Source: Halictus rubicundus (Eukaryota; Arthropoda; Insecta; Hymenoptera; Halictidae). Taken from it: a DNA stretch of 64,000 nt. The number at the start of each line of letters is the position of its first letter. The first letter of the stretch is position 1. Positions 12,611 to 26,469 of this stretch are shown here, in pieces. The position numbers and the translations under genes were made by a program. The notes under the pieces were generated by a model that made no database searches, had not been told where the DNA came from, and saw only the letters and a program-made list of their open reading frames with translations. The DNA lies in NCBI RefSeq assembly GCF_050948215.1, contig NW_027488932.1:62001-126000 (forward strand), given 5' to 3'.

Positions 12611-13920
12611 AGGATAGAGGATAGGATAGGATTGAGGATAGGATAGGAAAGAGGATAGGATAGGATACAGGATACGATATTATAGAGGATAGGATAGGAT
12701 AGGGAAGAGGATAGGATAGATGATATTATAGGATAGAGGATAGGATAGGATGGAGGATAGGATAGAGGATAGCATAGGATAGAGGATAGGATAGGATAGA
12801 GGATAGGATAGGATAGAGGATAGGATAGGATAGTGGATAGGATAGGATAGAGGATAGGTTAGGATAGAGGATAGGATAGGATAGACGATAGGATAGGATA
12901 GAGGATAGGATAGCATAGAGGATAGGATAGGATTGACGATAGGATAGGATAGAGGACAGGACGGGATAGAGGATAGGATAGAGAATTGGATAGGATAGAG
13001 GATAGGATAGGATAGAGGATAGGATAGGATAGAGGATAGGATAGGATAGAGAATAGGATAGGATAGAGGATAGGATCAGATAGAGGATAGGATAGGATAG
13101 AGGATAGGATCAGATAGAGGATAGGATAGAGGATAGGATAGGATATAGGATTGGATAGGATACGATAGAGGATAGGATAGGATAGGATAGAGAATAGGGT
13201 AGGGGATTCGATAGGATAGAGGATAGGAGACGATAGAGGATAGGATAGGTCATTGGATAGGATAGAGGACTGGAGACGATAGAGGATAGGATAGGATAGA
13301 GGATAGGATAGGATAGAGGATAGGATAGGATAGTGGATAGGACAGGATAGAGGATAGGATAGGATAGAGGATAGGATAGGATAGACGATAGGATAGGATT
13401 GAGGATAGGATAGGAAAGAGGATAGGATAGGATACAGGATACGATATTATAGAGGATAGGATAGGATAGGGAAGAGGATAGGATAGATGATATTATAGGA
13501 TAGAGGATAGGATAGGATGGAGGATAGGATAGAGGATAGCATAGGATAGAGGATAGGATAGGATAGAGGATAGGATAGGATAGAGGATAGGATAGGATAG
13601 TGGATAGGATAGGATAGAGGATAGGTTAGGATAGAGGATAGGATAGGATAGACGATAGGATAGGATAGAGGATAGGATAGCATAGAGGATAGGATAGGAT
13701 TGACGATAGGATAGGATAGAGGACAGGACGGGATAGAGGATAGGATAGAGAATTGGATAGGATAGAGGATAGGATAGGATAGAGGATAGGATAGGATAGA
13801 GGATAGGATAGGATAGAGAATAGGATAGGATAGAGGATAGGATCAGATAGAGGATAGGATAGGATAGAGGATAGGATCAGATAGAGGATAGGATAGAGGA
13901 TAGGATAGGATATAGGATTG
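12611..13920 (+). repeat. 767-bp tandem duplication
   Basis: The block with GGATTGAGG, GATACAGGATACGATATTATAG, GGGAAGAGG, GATGGAGG and GGATCAGATAGAGG is present twice. AGGATATAGG of the marker cassette lies at 13,140 and 13,907, exactly 767 bp apart. The duplication joins variant-rich array to the uniform core that follows and carries one marker cassette per copy. A related version of the variant part lies near 25,221 and 33,631. Confidence 0.85.
13140..13284 (+). repeat. Marker cassette copy 4
   Basis: This is the full cassette, from AGGATATAGG at 13,140 to CTGGAGACGATAG at 13,270. It has the same order as the copies at 691, 912 and 1,476. Confidence 0.85.
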
Positions 13921-14051
13921 GATAGGATACGATAGAGGATAGGATAGGATAGGATAGAGAATAGGGTAGGGGATTCGATAGGATAGAGGATAGGAGACGA
14001 TAGAGGATAGGATAGGTCATTGGATAGGATAGAGGACTGGAGACGATAGAG
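13907..14051 (+). repeat. Marker cassette copy 5
   Basis: This is the full cassette, 767 bp after copy 4. It directly precedes the longest uniform 17-mer run in the window. Confidence 0.85.
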
Positions 14052-14580
14052 GATAGGATAGGATAGAGGATAGGATAGGATAGAGGATAGGATAGGATAG
14101 AGGATAGGATAGGATAGAGGATAGGATAGGATAGAGGATAGGATAGGATAGAGGATAGGATAGGATAGAGGATAGGATAGGATAGAGGATAGGATAGGAT
14201 AGAGGATAGGATAGGATAGAGGATAGGATAGGATAGAGGATAGGATAGGATAGAGGATAGGATAGGATAGAGGATAGGATAGGATAGAGGATAGGATAGG
14301 ATAGAGGATAGGATAGGATAGAGGATAGGATAGGATAGAGGATAGGATAGGATAGAGGATAGGATAGGATAGAGGATAGGATAGGATAGAGGATAGGATA
14401 GGATAGAGGATAGGATAGGATAGAGGATAGGATAGGATAGAGGATAGGATAGGATAGACGATAGGATAGGATAGAGGATAGGATAGGATAGAGGATAGGA
14501 TAGGATAGAGGATAGGATAGGATAGAGGATAGGATAGGATAGAGGATAGGATAGGATAGAGGATAGGATAGGATAGAGGA
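14045..14580 (+). repeat. Longest uniform 17-mer run (~31 units)
   Basis: Consensus 17-mers continue for about 535 bp with one substitution that I could see (GAGGA to GACGA near 14,459). The run ends at GATTGG near 14,581. It is the most homogeneous stretch in the window and the best candidate for a recent expansion core. Confidence 0.9.
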
Positions 14581-14620
14581 TTGGATAGGATAGAGGATAA
14601 GATAGGATAGAGGATAGGAT

Positions 14621-14722
14621 AGGATATAGGATTGGATAGGATACGATAGAGGATAGGATAGGATAGGATAGAGAATAGGGTAGGGGATTCGATAGGATAG
14701 AGGATAGGAGACGATAGAGGAT
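14621..14722 (+). repeat. Marker cassette copy 6, lacking its 3' half
   Basis: AGGATATAGGATTGG starts at 14,621 and the order is normal through GGAGACGATAGAGG. The GTCATTGG-CTGGAGACG half is then replaced by consensus 17-mers. This complements the lone 3' halves at 363 and 545 and suggests unequal exchange within the cassette. Confidence 0.8.
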
Positions 14723-15063
14723 AGGATAGGATAGAGGATAGGATAGGATAGAGGATAGGAGAGGATAGGATAGGATAGAGGATAGGATAGGATAGAGGAT
14801 AGGAGAGGATAGGAGACGATAGAGGATAGGATAGGATAGAGGATAGGATAGGATAGAGGATAGGAGAGGATAGGATAGGATAGAGGATAGGATAGGATAG
14901 AGGATAGGATAGGATAGAGGATAGGATAGGATAGAGGATAGGATAGGATAGAGGATAGGATAGGATAGAGGATAGGATAGGATAGAGGATAGGATAGGAT
15001 AGAGGATAGGATAGGATAGAGGATAGGATAGGATAGAGGATAGGATAGGATAGAGGATAGGAT
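14723..15063 (+). repeat. Uniform 17-mer core with GAGAGG junctions
   Basis: This is consensus array with a few GATAGGAGAGGATAG junctions (near 14,759, 14,805 and 14,870), like those near 1,130 and 1,191. It is followed from about 14,881 by a perfect 17-mer run up to GATGGTA at 15,061. Confidence 0.8.
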
Positions 15064-18000
15064 GGTATAGAGGATAGGATAGAAAATAGAGGATAGGATA
15101 GAGGATTGGATAGGGCAGAGGATAGGATACGATAGAGGATAGGATAGAGGATTGGATAGGGCAGAGGATAGGATACGATAGAGGATAGGATAGCATAGAG
15201 GATAGGATAGCATAGAGGATAGGATAGAGGATAGGATAGAGGATTGGATCGGGTAGAGAATTGTATAGGATAGAGGATATTATAGCATACAGGATAGGAT
15301 ATGATAGAGGGTAGGATAGGATGGAGTATAGGATAGGATTGAGGATTGGATAGGGTTGAACATAACATAGGATAGAGGATAGGATAGGATAGAGGATAGG
15401 ATAGGACAGAGGATAGGATAGGATAGAGGATAGGGTAGAGGATAGGATAGGTTTGAGGATAGGATAGGATAGAGGATAGGATAGGATAGAGGATAGGAAA
15501 TGATAGAGGATAGGATAGGATAGTGGATAGGATAAAGGATTGGATAGGATAGAGGACAAGATACGATAGAGTATAGGATAGGTTAGGGGATAGGATAGGA
15601 TAGAGAATAGGATAGGAAAGAGGATAGGATATGATAGTGGATAGGATAGGATAGAGGATATGATAGGATAGAGTATGGGATAGGGAAGAGGATGGGATAG
15701 GATAGAGAATAGCGTAGGATAGATGATATTATAGGATAGAGGATAGGATAGGATTCGATTGAGGATAGGATAGGATAGATGATTTTATAGGATAGAGGAC
15801 AGGATAGGACAGAGGAAAGGACAGGATAGAGGATAGGATAGGATAGAGGATAGGATAGGATATTGGATACGATAGCATTGAGGATAGGATTGGAGAGAGC
15901 ATAGGATAGGATAAAGGATAGGATAGGATAGTGGATAGGATAGGATAGAGGATAGCATAGAGAATAGGATAGGATACAGGATAGGATAGGCGATTGGATA
16001 GGATAGATGATATTATAGGAAAGAGGATATGATATGATAGAGGATACGATATTATAGAGGATAGGGTAGGATAGAGGATAGGATAGGATAGGATAGAGGA
16101 TAGGATAGGATAGTGGATAATATAGGATTGAGGATAGGATAAGAAAGAGGATAGGATAGGATAGAGGAGAGGATAGGATAGAGGATTGGATAGGATAGAG
16201 GATACGATCTTATAGAGGATTGGATAGGATAGAGGAAAGGATAGGATAGTGGAAAGGATAGGATAGAGGATAGGATAGGGGATTGATAGGATAGAGGATA
16301 GGAGGCGAAATAGGATAGGATTGGATACAGAATAGGATAGATAATAGGATAGAGGATTGGATAGGATAGAGGATAGGATAGGATAGGATGGAGTATAGGA
16401 TAGAATTGAGGATAGGATAGGAACGAGGATAGGATAGGATAGAGAATAGGATAGGATAGATGATATGATAGGATAGGATAGGATAGAGGATAGGATAGCA
16501 TGGAGGATATGATAGGATTAAGGATAGGATAGGATAGAGGATAGGATAGCATGGAGGATAGGATAGGATTAAGGATAGGATAGGTTAGAGGATAGGATAG
16601 GATAGAGGATAGGATAGGATAGAGGATAGGAAAGGATAGACGATAGGATAGGATAGAGGATAGGATAAAGGATTGGATAGGATAGAGGACAGGATACGAT
16701 AAAGTATAGGATAGGACAGAGGATAGGATAGGATAGAGAATAGGATAGGAAAGAGGATAGGATAGGATAGTGGATAGGATAGGATAGAGGATATGATAGG
16801 ATAGAGGATAGGATAGGATAGGGGGATAGGATAGGATAGAGGATAGGATGGGATAGAGGTTTGGATAGGATAGAGGATAGGATAGGATAGAGGATAGGAT
16901 AGGATAGAGGATACGATATAGGATTGGATAGGATAGAGGATAGGATAGGAAAGAGGATAGGATAGGATAGAGAATGGGATAGGATAGAGGATAGGATAGG
17001 ATAGGGAATATGATAGGGGATTGGATAGGATAGATGATAGGATAGGATTGAGGATAGGATAGGAAAGAGGATAGGATAGGAAAGAGATTCGGATAGGGTA
17101 GATGATGTTATAGGAAAGAGGATAGGATATGATAGCGGATACGATATTATAGAGAATAGGATGGGGTGGAGGATCGGATAGGATAGGATAGAGGATAGGA
17201 TAGAGGATTGGATGGGATAGAGGATAGGATAGGATAGTGGATAGGATAGGATAGAGGATATGATAGGATAGAGTATGGGATAGGGAAGAGGATGGGATAG
17301 GATAGAGAATAGCGTAGGATAGATGATATTATAGGATAGAGGATAGGATAGGATTCGATTGAGGATAGCATATGATAGAGGATAGGATAGAGTATAGGAT
17401 AGAGGATTGGAAAGGATAGAGGATAGAGGATAGGATAGGATAGAGTATAGGATAGGATAGAGGATAGGATAGGAGATTGGATAGGATACAGGCTAGGAGA
17501 CGATAGAGAATAGGATAGGATAGATGGTATTATAGGAAAGTGGATACGATAGGATAGAGAATAGGATAGGAAAGACGATACGATAGGATAGAGGAAAGGA
17601 TAGGATAGAGGATAGGATAGGATAGAGGATAGGATAGGATTGAGGATAGGATTGGAGAGGATAGGATAGGACAAAGGATAGGATAGGATAGAGAATAGGA
17701 TAGGAAAGACGATAGGATAGGATAGAGAATGGGATATGATAGAGGATAGGATAGGATAGAGGATAGCACAGAGAATAGGATAGGATAGAGGAAAATGATA
17801 GGATTGAGGATAGGATTGGAGAGAGGATAGGATAGGGTAGAGGATAGGATAGGATAGAGGATAGGATAGGATAGACGATAGGATAGGATAGAGGATAGGA
17901 TATGATAGAGGATAGGATAGGATAGAGGATAGGATAGGATAGAGGATAGGATAGGATATAGGATAGGATGGGATAGAGGATAGGACAGGATAGGGGATTG

Positions 18001-19612
18001 GATCGGATACAGGATAGGATACGATAGAGGATAGGATATGATAGAGGATAGGATAGGATAGCGGATAGGATAGGATAGAGGATAGGATAGGATAGAGGAT
18101 AGGAGAGCATAGAAGATAGGATAGCATAGAGGATACAATAGAGGATAGGATAGAGGATTGGATAGGATAGATGATATTATAGGAAAGAGGATACGATAGG
18201 ATGGAGGATAGGATAGTATATTGGATACGATAGGATTGAGGATAGGATTGGAGAGAGGATAGGATAGGATAAAGGATAGGATAGGATAATGGATAGTATA
18301 GGATAGAGGATAGCATAGAGAATAGGATAGGATACAGGATAGGATAGGCGATTGGATAGGATAGATGATATTATAGGAAAGAGGATATGATATGATAGAG
18401 GATACGATATTATAGAGGATAGGGTAGGATAGAGGAAAGGATAGGATAGTGGAAAGGATAGGATAGAGGATAGGACCGGGAATTGGATAGGATAGAGGAT
18501 AGGAGACGAAAGAGGATAGGATTGGATAGAGAATAGGATAGAGGATGGGATAGAGGATAGGATAGGGTTGAGGATAGGATAGGATAGAGGATAGGATAGG
18601 ATAGAGGATAGGATAGGATAGAGGATAGGATAATATAGGGAATAGGATAGGATAGATGGTATTATAGGAAAGAGGATAGGATATGATAGAGGATACGATA
18701 TTATAGAGGATAGGATAGGATAGCGGATAGGATAGGATGGAGTATAGGATGGAATTGAGGATAGGATAGGGTTGAGGATAGGATAGGATAGAGGATAGGA
18801 TCGGATAGAGGATAGGATAGGATAGAGGATAGGATAGGATAGGATAGAGGATAGGATAGGATAGAGGACAGGAGAGGATAGAGGATAGGATAGCATAGAG
18901 GATAGGATAGGATAGAGGATAGGATAGGATAGAGGATAGGATAGGATAGGATAGAGGATAGGATAGGATAGAGAATACGATAGGATAGAGGATAGGATAG
19001 GATAGAGGATAGGATAGGCTAGAGGATAGGATAGGATAGAGGACAGGATACAGGATAGGGTAGGACAGAGGATAGGATAGGGTAGAGGATAGCATAGGAG
19101 AGATGATATGATGGGATAGAGGATAGTATAGGATAGAGGATAAGATATTATAGAGGATAGGATAGGGTAGAGTATAGGATAGGATAGAGGATATTATAGG
19201 ATAGTGGATAGGATAGGATAGAGGATATGATAGGATAGAGTATAGGATAGGGCAGAGTATGGGATAGGATAGAGGATACGATAGGATAGAGGATAGGATA
19301 GGATAGAGGATAGGATAGGATAGATGATATTATAGGAAAGAGGATAGGATATGATAGAGGATACGATATTATAGAGGATAGGATAGGATAGCAGATAGGA
19401 TAGCATGGAGTATAGGATGGAATTGAGGATAGGATAGGGTTGAGGATAGGATAGGATAGAGGATAGGATCGGATAGAGGATAGGATAGGATAGAGGATAG
19501 GATACAGGATAGTGTAGGACAGAGGATAGGATAGGGTAGAGGATAGCATAGGAGAGATGATATGATGGGATAGAGGATAGTATAGGATAGAGGATAAGAT
19601 ATTATAGAGGAT
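15061..19612 (+). repeat. Variant-rich higher-order block, copy b
   Basis: This is the partner of 1,864-6,290. It holds the same variant order at offsets of 13,197, then 13,363, then 13,322. It contains an additional ~166 bp near 17,725-17,890 that copy a lacks. The part from about 18,553 is also the start of the 8.4-kb repeat. No gene is seen. Confidence 0.85.
17725..17890 (+). repeat. ~166-bp segment present only in copy b
   Basis: Before it the offset to copy a is 13,197 and after it 13,363. It contains GAGAATGGGATATGATAG, a GATAGCACAGAGAATAGG unit and GAGGAAAATGATAGG. Similar GAGAATGGG plus GATAGCACAGAG combinations occur near 26,660-26,720, 36,380-36,440 and 47,240-47,290, so the segment may have been copied in from another part of the array by unequal exchange or conversion. 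Confidence 0.75.
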
Positions 19613-19899
19613 AGGATAGGATAGAGGAAAGGATGGGATAGTGGAAAGGATAGGATAGAGGATAGGACAGGGGATTGGATAGGATAGAGGATAGGAGACG
19701 AAAGAGGATAGGATTGGATAGAGAATAGGATAGAGGATAGGATAGAGGATTGGATAGGATAGAGGATATTATAGGATAGAGGATAGGATATGATAGAGGA
19801 TACGTTATTATAGAGGATAGGATAGGATAGCGGATAGGATAGGATGGAGTATAGGATGGAATTGAGGATAGGTAGGGTTGAGGATAGGATAGGATAGAG

Positions 19900-22804
19900 G
19901 ATAGGATCGGATAGAGGATAGGATCGGATAGAGGATAGGATAGGGGATTGGATTGGATAGAGGATAGGAGACGAAAGAGGATAGGATTGGATAGAGAATA
20001 GGATAGAGGATAGGATAGAGGATAGGATAGGATAGAGGATAGGATAGGATAGAGGATATTATAGGATAGAGGATAGGATATGATAGGGGATACGATATTA
20101 TAGAGGATAGGATAGGATAGCGGATAGGATAGGATGGAGTATAGGATAGAATTGAGGATAGGATAGGGTTGAGGATAGGATAGGATAGAGGATAGGATAG
20201 CATAGAGGATAGGATAGGATAGGGAATAGGATAGGATAGATGGTATTATAGGAAAGAGGATAGGATATGATAGAGGATACGATATTATAGAGGATAGGAT
20301 AGGATAGCAGATAGGATAGCATGGAGTATAGGATGGAATTGAGGATAGGATAGGGTTGAGGATAGGATAGGATAGAGTATAGGATAGGGCAGAGTATGGG
20401 ATAGGATAGAGGATACGATAGGATAGAGGATAGGATAGGATAGACGATAGGATAGGATAGAGGATAGGATAGAGGATAGGACAGGATAGAGGATAGGACA
20501 GGATAGAGGATAGGATAGCATAGAAGATAGGATAGGATTGAGGATAGGATAGGATAGAGGATAGGATACAGGATAGGGTAGGACAGAGGATAGGATAGGG
20601 TAGAGGATACCATAGGATAGATGATATTATGGGATAGAGGATAGTATAGGATAGAGGATAGGATATTATAGAGGATAGGATATAATACACGATATGATTG
20701 GACAGAGGATAGGATAGGATAGATGATATTATAGGATAGAGGACAGGATATGATAGAGGATACGATCTTATAGAGGATAGGATAGGATAGAGGAAAGGAT
20801 GGGATAGTGGAAAGGATAGGATAGAGGATAGGACAGGGGATTGGATAGGATAGAGGATAGGAGACGAAAGAGGATAGGATTGGATAGAGAATAGGATAGA
20901 GGATAGGATAGAGGATTGGATAGGATAGAGGATATTATAGGATAGAGGATAGGATATGATAGAGGATACGTTATTATAGAGGATAGGATAGGATAGCGGA
21001 TAGGATAGGATGGAGTATAGGATGGAATTGAGGATAGGATAGGGTTGAGGATAGGATAGGATAGAGGATAGGATCGGATAGAGGATAGGATAGGGGATTG
21101 GATAGGATAGAGGATAGGAGACGAAAGAGGATAGGATTGGATAGAGAATAGGATAGAGGATAGGATAGAGGATTGGATAGGATAGAGGATATTATAGCAT
21201 AGAGGATAGGATATGATAGAGGATACGTTATTATAGAGGATAGGATAGGATAGCGGATAGGATATTATGGAGTGTAGGATGGAATTGAGGATAGGATAGG
21301 GTTGAGGATAGGATAGGGTTGAGGATAGGATAGGATAGAGGATAGGATCGGATAGAGGATAGGATAGGGGATTGGATTGGATAGAGGATAGGAGACGAAA
21401 GAGGATAGGATTGGATAGAGAATAGGATAGAGGATAGGATAGAGGATAGGATAGGATAGAGGATAGGATAGGATAGAGGATATTATAGGATAGAGGATAG
21501 GATATGATAGGGGATACGATATTATAGAGGATAGGATAGGATAGCGGATAGGATAGGATGGAGTATAGGATAGAATTGAGGATAGGATAGGGTTGAGGAT
21601 AGGATAGGATAGAGGATAGGATAGCATAGAGGATAGGATAGGATAGGGAATAGGATAGGATAGATGGTATTATAGGAAAGAGGATAGGATATGATAGAGG
21701 ATACGATATTATAGAGGATAGGATAGGATAGCAGATAGGATAGCATGGAGTATAGGATGGAATTGAGGATAGGATAGGGTTGAGGATAGGATAGGATAGA
21801 GTATAGGATAGGGCAGAGTATGGGATAGGATAGAGGATACGATAGGATAGAGGATAGGATAGGATAGACGATAGGATAGGATAGAGGATAGGATAGAGGA
21901 TAGGACAGGATAGAGGATAGGACAGGATAGAGGATAGGATAGCATAGAAGATAGGATAGGATTGAGGATAGGATAGGATAGAGGATAGGATACAGGATAG
22001 GGTAGGACAGAGGATAGGATAGGGTAGAGGATACCATAGGATAGATGATATTATGGGATAGAGGATAGTATAGGATAGAGGATAGGATATTATAGAGGAT
22101 AGGATATAATACACGATATGATTGGACAGAGGATAGGATAGGATAGATGATATTATAGGATAGAGGACAGGATATGATAGAGGATACGATCTTATAGAGG
22201 ATAGGATAGGATAGAGGAAAGGATGGGATAGTGGAAAGGATAGGATAGAGGATAGGACAGGGGATTGGATAGGATAGAGGATAGGAGACGAAAGAGGATA
22301 GGATTGGATAGAGAATAGGATAGAGGATAGGATAGAGGATTGGATAGGATAGAGGATATTATAGGATAGAGGATAGGATATGATAGAGGATACGTTATTA
22401 TAGAGGATAGGATAGGATAGCGGATAGGATAGGATGGAGTATAGGATGGAATTGAGGATAGGATAGGGTTGAGGATAGGATAGGATAGAGGATAGGATCG
22501 GATAGAGGATAGGATAGGGGATTGGATAGGATAGAGGATAGGAGACGAAAGAGGATAGGATTGGATAGAGAATAGGATAGAGGATAGGATAGAGGATTGG
22601 ATAGGATAGAGGATATTATAGCATAGAGGATAGGATATGATAGAGGATACGTTATTATAGAGGATAGGATAGGATAGCGGATAGGATATTATGGAGTGTA
22701 GGATGGAATTGAGGATAGGATAGGGTTGAGGATAGGATAGGGTTGAGGATAGGATAGGATAGAGGATAGGATCGGATAGAGGATAGGATAGGGGATTGGA
22801 TAGG
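19900..22804 (+). repeat. 1,424-bp tandem duplication
   Basis: Bases 19,900-21,380 repeat at 21,324-22,804. Several landmarks agree on 1,424 bp: ATTGGATTGG 19,947 to 21,371; GGAAAGGATGGG 20,792 to 22,216; GATATTATGG 21,261 to 22,685. The duplicated stretch (about 1,480 bp) is slightly longer than the spacing, so the two units abut and a third begins. The same tandem pair is present inside the second 8.4-kb copy (about 28,310-31,214). Confidence 0.88.
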
Positions 22805-22884
22805 ATAGACGAGAGGATAGGATAGGATAGCGGAAAGGATAGGATAGAGTATAGAATAGGATAGAGGATATGATAGGATAGATG

Positions 22885-22955
22885 ATAGGATATGTTATTT
22901 GGTTGGTATATGTTATAGGATATGTATGCAGAGTATAGGATATGTGATTGGATAG
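22885..22955 (+). repeat. Divergent T-rich island, copy 2
   Basis: This is the same T-rich, out-of-register stretch as at 8,976, with TATGTTATTT at 22,891 (offset 13,909 from 8,982). Confidence 0.75.
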
Positions 22956-24269
22956 GATAGAGGATAAGATATTATAGAGGACAGGATAGGGTAGAGGATA
23001 TTATAGGATAGAGGATACGATATTATAGGGGATAGGATAGGATAGAGCATGGGATAGGATAGAGTACAGGATAGGATAGGATAGAGGATAGGATAGGATA
23101 GAGGATAGGATAGGATAGAGGATAGGATAGGATAGAGGATAGGATAGGATAGATGATATTATAGGATTGACGATAGGATAGGATAGAGGACAGGACGGGA
23201 TAGAGGACAGGATAGAGGATTGGATAGGATAGAGGATAGGATAGGATAGAGGATAGGATAGGATAGAGGATAGGATAGGATAGAATATAGGATAGGATAG
23301 AGGATAGGATAGGATAGAGGAAAGGATAGGATAGGGGAAAGGATAGGATAGAGGATAGGATAGGGGATTGGATAGGATAGAGGATAGGATAGGGGATTGG
23401 ATAGGATAGAGGATAGGAGGCGAAATAGGATAGGATTGGATACAGAATAGGATAGATAATAGGATAGAGGATTGGATAGGATAGAGGATAGGATAGGATA
23501 GCGGATAGGATAGGATGCAGTATAGAATAGAATTGAGGATAGGATAGGAACGAGGATAGGATAGGATAGAGGTTAGGATAGGATAGAGGATATGATAGGA
23601 TAGGGAATAGGATAGGATAAATGATATTATAGGAAAGAGGATAGGATATGATAGAGGATACGATATTATAGAGGATACGATAGGATAGAGGATCGGAAAG
23701 GATAGAGGATTGGATAGGATAGAAGATACGATAGGATAGAGGATAGGATAGGATTGAGGATAGGATAGGAAAGAGTACAGGATAGGATACAGGATACGAT
23801 ATTATAGAGGATAGGATAGGATAGGGAAGAGGATAGGATAGATGATATTATAGGATAGAGGATAGGATAGGATGGAGGATAGGATAGAGGATAGGACAGG
23901 ATAGAGGATAGGATAGGATAGAGGATAGGATAGGATAGAGGATAGGATAGGATTGAGGATAGGATAGGAAAGAGGATAGGATAGGATACAGGATACGATA
24001 TTATAGAGGATAGGATAGGATAGGGAAGAGGATAGGATAGATGATATTATAGGATAGAGGATAGGATAGGATGGAGGATAGGATAGAGGATAGCATAGGA
24101 TAGAGGATAGGATAGGATAGAGGATAGGATAGGATAGAGAATAGGATAGGATAGAGGATAGGATCAGATAGAGGATAGGATAGGATAGAGGATAGGATCA
24201 GATAGAGGATAGGATAGGGGATTGGATAGGATAGACGAGAGTATAGAATAGGATAGAGGATATGATAGG

Positions 24270-24304
24270 ATATATGATAGGATATGTTAGAGTATATTAT
24301 AGGG
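24270..24304 (+). repeat. Second T-rich box, copy 2
   Basis: TGTTAGAGTATATTATAGGG starts at 24,285, after TATATGATAGG. The flanking units match those at 10,455. Confidence 0.7.
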
Positions 24305-26469
24305 GATTGGATAGGATACAGGATAGGATAGGATAGAAAATAGGATAGGATAGAGGATAGGATAGGATAGAGGATAGGATAGGCTAGAGGATAGGATAGG
24401 ATAGAGGATAGAGGATAGAGGATAGGATAGAGGATAGTATATTATAAAGGATAGGATAGAGGATAGGATAGGATATTGGATACGATAGGATTGAGGATAG
24501 GATTGGAGAGAGGATAGGATAGGATAAAGGATAGGATAGGATAGAGGAAAGGATAGGATAGGGGAAAGGATAGGATAGAGGATAGGATAGGGGATTGGAT
24601 AGGATAGAGGATAGGAGGCGAAATAGGATAGGATTGGATACAGAATAGGATAGATAATAGGATAGAGGATTGGATAGGATAGAGGATAGGATAGGATAGC
24701 GGATAGGATAGGATGCAGTATAGAATAAAATTGAGGATAGGATAGGAACGAGGATAGGATAGGAACGAGGATAGGATAGGATAGAGGTTAGGATAGGATA
24801 GAGGATATGATAGGATAGGGAATAGGATAGGATAAATGATATTATAGGAAAGAGGATAGGATATGATAGAGGATACGATATTATAGAGGATACGATAGGA
24901 TAGAGGATCGGAAAGGATAGAGGATTGGATAGGATAGAAGATACGATAGGATAGAGGATAGGATAGGATTGAGGATAGGATAGGAAAGAGTACAGGATAG
25001 GATACAGGATACGATATTATAGAGGATAGGATAGGATAGGGAAGAGGATAGGATAGGTGATATTATAGGATAGAGGATAGGATAGGATGGAGGATAGGAT
25101 AGAGGATAGGACAGGATAGAGGATAGGATAGGATAGGATAGAGGATAGGATAGGATAGAGGATAGGATAGGATTGAGGATAGGATAGGAAAGAGAATAGG
25201 ATAGGGTACAGGATACGATATTATAGAGGATAGGATAGGATAGGGAAGAGGATAGGATAGATGATATTATAGGATAGATGATAGGATAGGATGGAGGATA
25301 GGATAGAGGATAGCATAGGATAGAGGATAGGATAGGATAGAGGATAGGATAGGATAGAGGATAGGATAGGATAGTGGATAGGATAGGATAGAGGATAGGA
25401 TAGGATAGAGGATAGGATAGGATAGACGATAGGATAGGATAGAGGATAGGATAGCAAAGAGGATAGGATAGGATTGACGATAGGATAGGATAGAGGACAG
25501 GACGGGATAGAGGATAGGATAGAGGATAGGATAGGATAGAGGATAGGATAGGCTAGAGGATAGGATAGGATAGAGGATAGGATACAGGATAGGGTAGGAA
25601 AGAGGATAGGATATGGTAGAGGATAGCATAGGAGAGATGATATGATGGGATAGAGGATAGTATAGGATAGAGATTAAGATATTATAGAGGATAGGATAGG
25701 GTAGAGCATAGGATAGGATAGAGGATATTATAGGATAGTGGATAGGATAGGATAGAGGATATGATAGGATAGAGTATAGGATAGGGTAGAGTATGGGATA
25801 GGATAGAGGATACGATAGGATAGAGGATAGGATAGAGGATAGGATAGGAAATAGGATAGGATAGGATAGAGGATAGGTTAGGATAGAGGATAGGATACGA
25901 TAGAGGATAGAATAGGATAAAGGATACAGGATAGGATAGAGGATAGGATAGGATAGAGAATACGATATTAAAGAGGATAGGATAGAGGATAGGACAGGAT
26001 GGAGATTAGGATAGGTTAGAGGTTCGGATAGGATAGAGGATTGGATAGGATAGAGGATACGATCTTCTAGAGGATAGGATAGGATAGAGGAAAGGATAGG
26101 ATAGGGGAAAGGATAGGATAGAGGATAGGATAGGGGATTGGATAGGATAGAGGATAGGATAGGATGGAGGATAGGATAGAGGATAGGACAGGATAGAGGA
26201 TAGGATAGGATAGAGGATAGGATAGGATAGAGGATAGGATAGGATTGAGGATAGGATAGGAAAGAGGATAGGATAGGATACAGGATACGATATTATAGAG
26301 GATAGGATAGGATAGGGAAGAGGATTGGATAGATGATATTATAGGATAGAGGATAGGATAGGATGGATTATAGGATAGAGGATAGGATAGGATAGAGGAT
26401 AGGATAGGATAGAGGATAGGATAGGATAGAGGATAGGATAGGATAGTGGATAGGATAGGATAGAGGATA

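Noticed and set aside
13626..15559. Overlapping 580-, 560- and 398-codon minus-strand frames
   Set aside because: Three frames open over the same bases with the same peptide show absence of stops in the repeat, not coding selection. The related frames at 643-2,362 are the duplicated copy of the same effect.
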